From NCBI RefSeq assembly GCF_009469605.1, contig NZ_SSXU01000009.1, positions 98,588 through 162,587 of the forward strand: 64,000 nucleotides of DNA, written 5' to 3'. This stretch comes from Zoogloea sp. 1C4 (GTDB lineage Bacteria > Pseudomonadota > Gammaproteobacteria > Burkholderiales > Rhodocyclaceae). Positions within the stretch are counted from its first letter, which is position 1, and every line of letters starts with the position of its first letter. Position numbers and translations under genes: made by a program. This document shows positions 62,001 through 64,000 of this stretch, piece by piece. The notes under the pieces are model-generated. The model was not told the DNA's origin. It searched no databases and saw only the letters and a list, made by a program, of their open reading frames with translations.

Positions 62001-63924
62001 AGAACTGATCTACGAGGTTCACCAGATCAGCGATTGGGTGTTCACCATCGACCGAAATATGGGGATTGAGTTCTTCGACCATGGCGGCCGGAAGAACAGA
62101 CCGGACTATCTGATTGACTATGTGCCGGGAGCCAGCTCCCAGGCGACACACAACCTGATCATCTCGTCGCGCTCAAACGATGAACTGGAGGCGATGCTGA
62201 AGCCGGTGCTGCTTGAGCATGGCTTGTCCGCCGACGGCGAGCAGTCGGTTCAGATCCTGGCAAATCTGCGGTCGCTGTCCGGTCAGCTTGCCCTGAAGCT
62301 GATTTCTGCTCGCACACAACAGGCGGAAGCACTTGGTCTGGCTTTGGCTCGGCTCTACCTCGAATATCAGGGCGCATTGAGCAATCAGGTCATTGTGCCG
62401 TTGGATGCGCACACGGACCTTTACCGCTCAAGCGGTGAGTCAGACGATGTCAATGATGCCATCAGCCTGCAACGCACCGACTTGGGATTGTTCGACTTGG
62501 ATTTGAACACCAGAACGATCACTTGCAACCTGGTCGAGGTGAAATGCTATTCGCAAGTTGGCGACTTTGCGGCCTTCAACCAACTGAAGGAACGGATTTC
62601 CGCCCAGATCAATCAGAGCGAGCGCATCCTCCAGCGCCACTTTGACCCGGCCTTGAAGAAGCCGGACCGGCCGGATAGATTGCTCAAGAGCCGGGAGTTG
62701 GCTCAGATCCTTCGTTTCTATCTAGAGCGCTCACTGCGTTACGGGATCTTTGATGCGACTGCTGCGCAGGAAGCACGAGGGTTACTTGAATCCATCGAGC
62801 AGGGCTACTCGCTTCAGTTCAGACGCTGCGCCCTGATCTTCGACTTCGACAAGACCGGAACCGAGGCCCCGGACAACGAGGTTGGCATTGAATTCCACCG
62901 CATCGGTAAGGATCTCATTCGCGCCTTACTGGAGAACTGCCGCAAGCCTGTTTCCGTCGAGATTGAGGAAGAACCGACCGCGCACCTTCTTAGCGAGCAG
63001 TTCATACCGAACGTGCCAAAACTTGAGACCGCGGCCTTTATCGCACCCAAGAGAGCACGGTCAACGTCCTGGACGGTGGATGAGCTCTGGGACGATGATC
63101 CGGAGGTACCAATCACCGCGCCAGCACCCTCGGCCGCAGAGGGAGCACCTGCGCCTGCTCATCAAGAGGCAGAAGAACAGGTGAGCCCTGTCGAGCCACC
63201 CCCTCCGCCTTCTATCGCTTCGGAAGTCGAAAAGGAGGACGAACAACCTGCCGTGGCTGCGATACCGGAAGCGCATGCTGAACCAGAGCCTGAAGGGCAC
63301 CCGGCGTCTGAGCCTGTGCCTCAAGCAGAGGCCAGCTATGACATCATGCTCGGCGTCAATGGCGACTCGCCTCAGTACGGATTACTCGGAGAGGTCTCCG
63401 GTAGAAAGGTCGCGCTAGATCTCAACCACACCCACACGATCAGTCTCTTTGGGGTTCAAGGCGGCGGCAAGAGCTACACCCTTGGAACGGTAATCGAGAT
63501 GGCCTCCATGCCGTTCCAGCATATCAACGTGCTGCCAAGCCCGCTTGCCACGGTCATCTTCCATTACAGCCCGACGCAGGATTATGCACCGGAGTTTACC
63601 TCGATGATCAATGCCAACTCGGTGGATGAGGAGATTCGTGTCCTTCGCGAACGTTACAAGGCCAACCCAGAAGCGCTGAAGGATGTGCTGATTCTTACCC
63701 CTGCGAACAAGGTGGATGATCGCCGGGCCGAGTACCCGGATATCGAGGTTAAGCCGATTGCTTTCTCTGCCTCCGAGCTTAAGGCCGCCCACTGGAAATT
63801 CCTGATGGGCGCGATTGGCAGTCAGAGCATGTACATGCGCCAAATCAATCTCATCATGAGGGGCCTGCGCGACCAATGCTCCCAACTTAAGCCCCCTTAT
63901 ATGCCAAATGCTGGTGCGGCTTGA
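59077..63924 (+). CDS. MAD8-like HerA/FtsK-type ATPase, 3' end truncated
   Basis: A 1615-residue protein. Most of it is a long, unfamiliar scaffold; a D-x(n)-VEVKCYS stretch near residue 1155 (NLVEVKCYSQVGDF) resembles a PD-(D/E)xK nuclease site. A Pro/Glu-rich linker (~1350-1420) leads to the HerA-type ATPase, beginning YGLLGEVSGRKVALDLNHTHTISLFGVQGGGKS in parts with Walker A lysine K1465. Only 150 residues follow before the stop, and Walker B, sensor and arginine-finger parts are absent. The last residues (about LKPPYMPNAGAA) read into DNA that looks like a transposase gene end. Truncation by an insertion is inferred. Confidence 0.8.
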   Translation: MSNAFTKLSQDKLNAAVACLLCPRIEAILGDRGPGHCMRVTDLDDEVMESVCKELRRTRPDGNIFILGSHDQEGQPFRVTSTKLVELRNPDANGELRQPLLVFIPTSLRTSAEDSFGVATFEELTFAGIYEDLIDSLLDRLPTTLVGHARDLLGILTEEEWLFADHVSRVRYLLTALENGIDGETLGASLYELTLIPDFKLFADPGMVNGKIRRNLGSVRSLMASHKSVRGRIADMGLSDKALELRLFTYFEKYDVQEPESWTPPIATDKSWWSISFDKWTFQEELSLDKVLLTVLETDLPVVQEDETDDQLSGLIGQQVLVPNDRRKMNVVFEVSPHPGKVSGLDHFTVQIISQNDGPVGKSKKVKAWTPNRLQCTTNLAKLNKIEFEEGWHFIRVMPWTADGDPIPLEADSVSEGARRSYESEPFYVLPGGNIEEEPPQRAIPIEQSLEHARFRLQLTALGDERDPDDIAISGVAWAEGGRSKKTSRQETLHAKFGREGAVQIPLSRMLKTIEQRVLAEPKHPSGWRMQINLDTAEPPSEVGLTLPSSAAMASFLAAREEFFAAVRKDTAELIMQGLSFRDSERECLAYAESYLDLVRNLIRQAETTSGAERQQHLQALRNVLAVDSIHVILTDFGGRHREAVLVSPTHPLRALWLSSWVALGKDWIEKIKSGGKDHIPHVRSALLDGLVPSAYPVGIPVEDGRIFTPVDNLNAFWALYAPTTEENSRGLMAEICSALGLAEPSAAGSDISGQVIADKIERYLSQHPYVRELSLNIFNPGAGSVIAEALLSLQQKREHADLRYDVRLFTTDPDSPVLGEALESMVRPGATVNEAADAFATSTGSHLFSKLNLAKHPLNEFHANSKEFPAHISVLLDVFPAEELSIAEKPMGVTPLHGLIQDFDTEFVDDDSGTFWNKRPIVGRSLGADNHAACFDLLSSLSRHLCFATSAVAASGASFKAVPVVTLGLDVAQRELIYEVHQISDWVFTIDRNMGIEFFDHGGRKNRPDYLIDYVPGASSQATHNLIISSRSNDELEAMLKPVLLEHGLSADGEQSVQILANLRSLSGQLALKLISARTQQAEALGLALARLYLEYQGALSNQVIVPLDAHTDLYRSSGESDDVNDAISLQRTDLGLFDLDLNTRTITCNLVEVKCYSQVGDFAAFNQLKERISAQINQSERILQRHFDPALKKPDRPDRLLKSRELAQILRFYLERSLRYGIFDATAAQEARGLLESIEQGYSLQFRRCALIFDFDKTGTEAPDNEVGIEFHRIGKDLIRALLENCRKPVSVEIEEEPTAHLLSEQFIPNVPKLETAAFIAPKRARSTSWTVDELWDDDPEVPITAPAPSAAEGAPAPAHQEAEEQVSPVEPPPPPSIASEVEKEDEQPAVAAIPEAHAEPEPEGHPASEPVPQAEASYDIMLGVNGDSPQYGLLGEVSGRKVALDLNHTHTISLFGVQGGGKSYTLGTVIEMASMPFQHINVLPSPLATVIFHYSPTQDYAPEFTSMINANSVDEEIRVLRERYKANPEALKDVLILTPANKVDDRRAEYPDIEVKPIAFSASELKAAHWKFLMGAIGSQSMYMRQINLIMRGLRDQCSQLKPPYMPNAGAA

Positions 63925-64000
63925 CGCGTCGTGGCCTGGGGTAACTTCGATCAGGTTGGATGTGGCAGCGGGCACACGCGATGGCGTCAAGCACGGTCTG
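63887..64000 (-). CDS. C-terminus of a probable transposase entering from the right window edge
   Basis: On the minus strand an open frame runs from the window edge to a TAA at 63889-63887, 37 codons. It ends in a Cys- and Arg-rich tail with RSYPRPRRVKPHQ, like the basic ends of some IS4-type transposases. The adjacent HerA-like gene loses its expected sequence in the same place. This fits an IS that has cut that gene. The family call is tentative because so little is visible. Confidence 0.35.
   Translation of the reverse strand, partial: QTVLDAIACARCHIQPDRSYPRPRRVKPHQHLAYKGA

Noticed and set aside
47577..63924. BREX, DISARM or plain type I restriction-modification
   Set aside because: No PglZ, BrxC, BrxL, DrmA/B or HsdR-type translocase gene is present, although a PglW-like NERD-kinase architecture and HsdM/HsdS-like genes are. 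The full gene order fits MADS better.
1..64000. CRISPR arrays, tRNA or rRNA genes
   Set aside because: No regularly spaced repeats and no recognisable tRNA or rRNA sequence were seen. The only short tandem repeat is CGCTGAT at 27799.

Overview
The window is GC-rich DNA of a Pseudomonadota, probably a beta- or gamma-proteobacterium such as a Pseudomonas or Burkholderiales member. Most of it is one flank of a large integrative and conjugative element (ICE) of the ICEclc / PAGI-2 / PFGI-1 type. This is judged from gene families and their order. No integrase, tRNA or att site was found, so neither ICE end can be placed.

Layout. (1) 1-9.1 kb: accessory genes. These are the 3' part of an outer-membrane efflux channel gene, a DUF2892 protein, a beta-CASP metallo-beta-lactamase, a LOG-family protein, an LpxR-like lipid A deacylase and a c'-type cytochrome. 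An IS3-family insertion sequence follows, with a clean ATAC target duplication, then a decayed LysR gene and an intact LysR gene. (2) 9.1-20 kb: the ICE maintenance and regulation block, with alpA-like, parA, a shi-like small gene, parB, DUF2857, an STY4528-type replication gene, a LOTUS-domain gene, a TIGR03761 gene, inrR (DUF3158), ssb and topB. One perfect 17-bp palindrome recurs in front of three transcription units here. (3) 20-30.6 kb: a run of small ICE genes (DUF5983, DUF3085, DUF3577, DUF3275, DUF6927-like, a DUF6094-like methylase and an SNF2-type helicase). They are separated by hairpin terminators, and three of them are preceded by copies of a covarying three-hairpin element. (4) 30.7-37.5 kb: conjugation genes (PilL-like lipoprotein, TIGR03759, lytic transglycosylase, TIGR03765, TraD coupling protein, TIGR03747).

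(5) 37.5-64 kb: a defence island that interrupts the conjugation cluster straight after the TIGR03747 gene, where further T4SS genes would be expected. It holds three stacked systems. The first is a type II CBASS: divergent capH/capP regulators, a DUF2188 gene, a CapV phospholipase, a DncV-like CD-NTase, a Cap2 E1-E2 protein and a Cap3 JAMM protease. It is bracketed by a second, slightly diverged copy of the 3' end of the TIGR03747 gene. The second is a Gabija pair (gajA, gajB) on the minus strand. The third is a seven-gene operon matching the architecture of the methylation-associated defence system (MADS): HTH regulator, two paralogous methylase-like subunits, an S subunit, a NERD/kinase/P-loop giant, a protein of unknown fold and a HerA-like ATPase. 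The last gene stops early, apparently where another insertion sequence begins.

How it works together. The ICE block should partition, replicate and regulate the element, and the PilL-to-TIGR03747 genes belong to its mating apparatus. The island gives the host anti-phage functions that travel with the ICE. Two compact control regions are visible in the island: a promoter overlapped by a TGTTGTC-N6-GACAACA operator in front of CBASS, and an AGTGTTGT-N7-ACAACACT palindrome in the divergent spacer between the Gabija-side regulator and the MADS-like operon.
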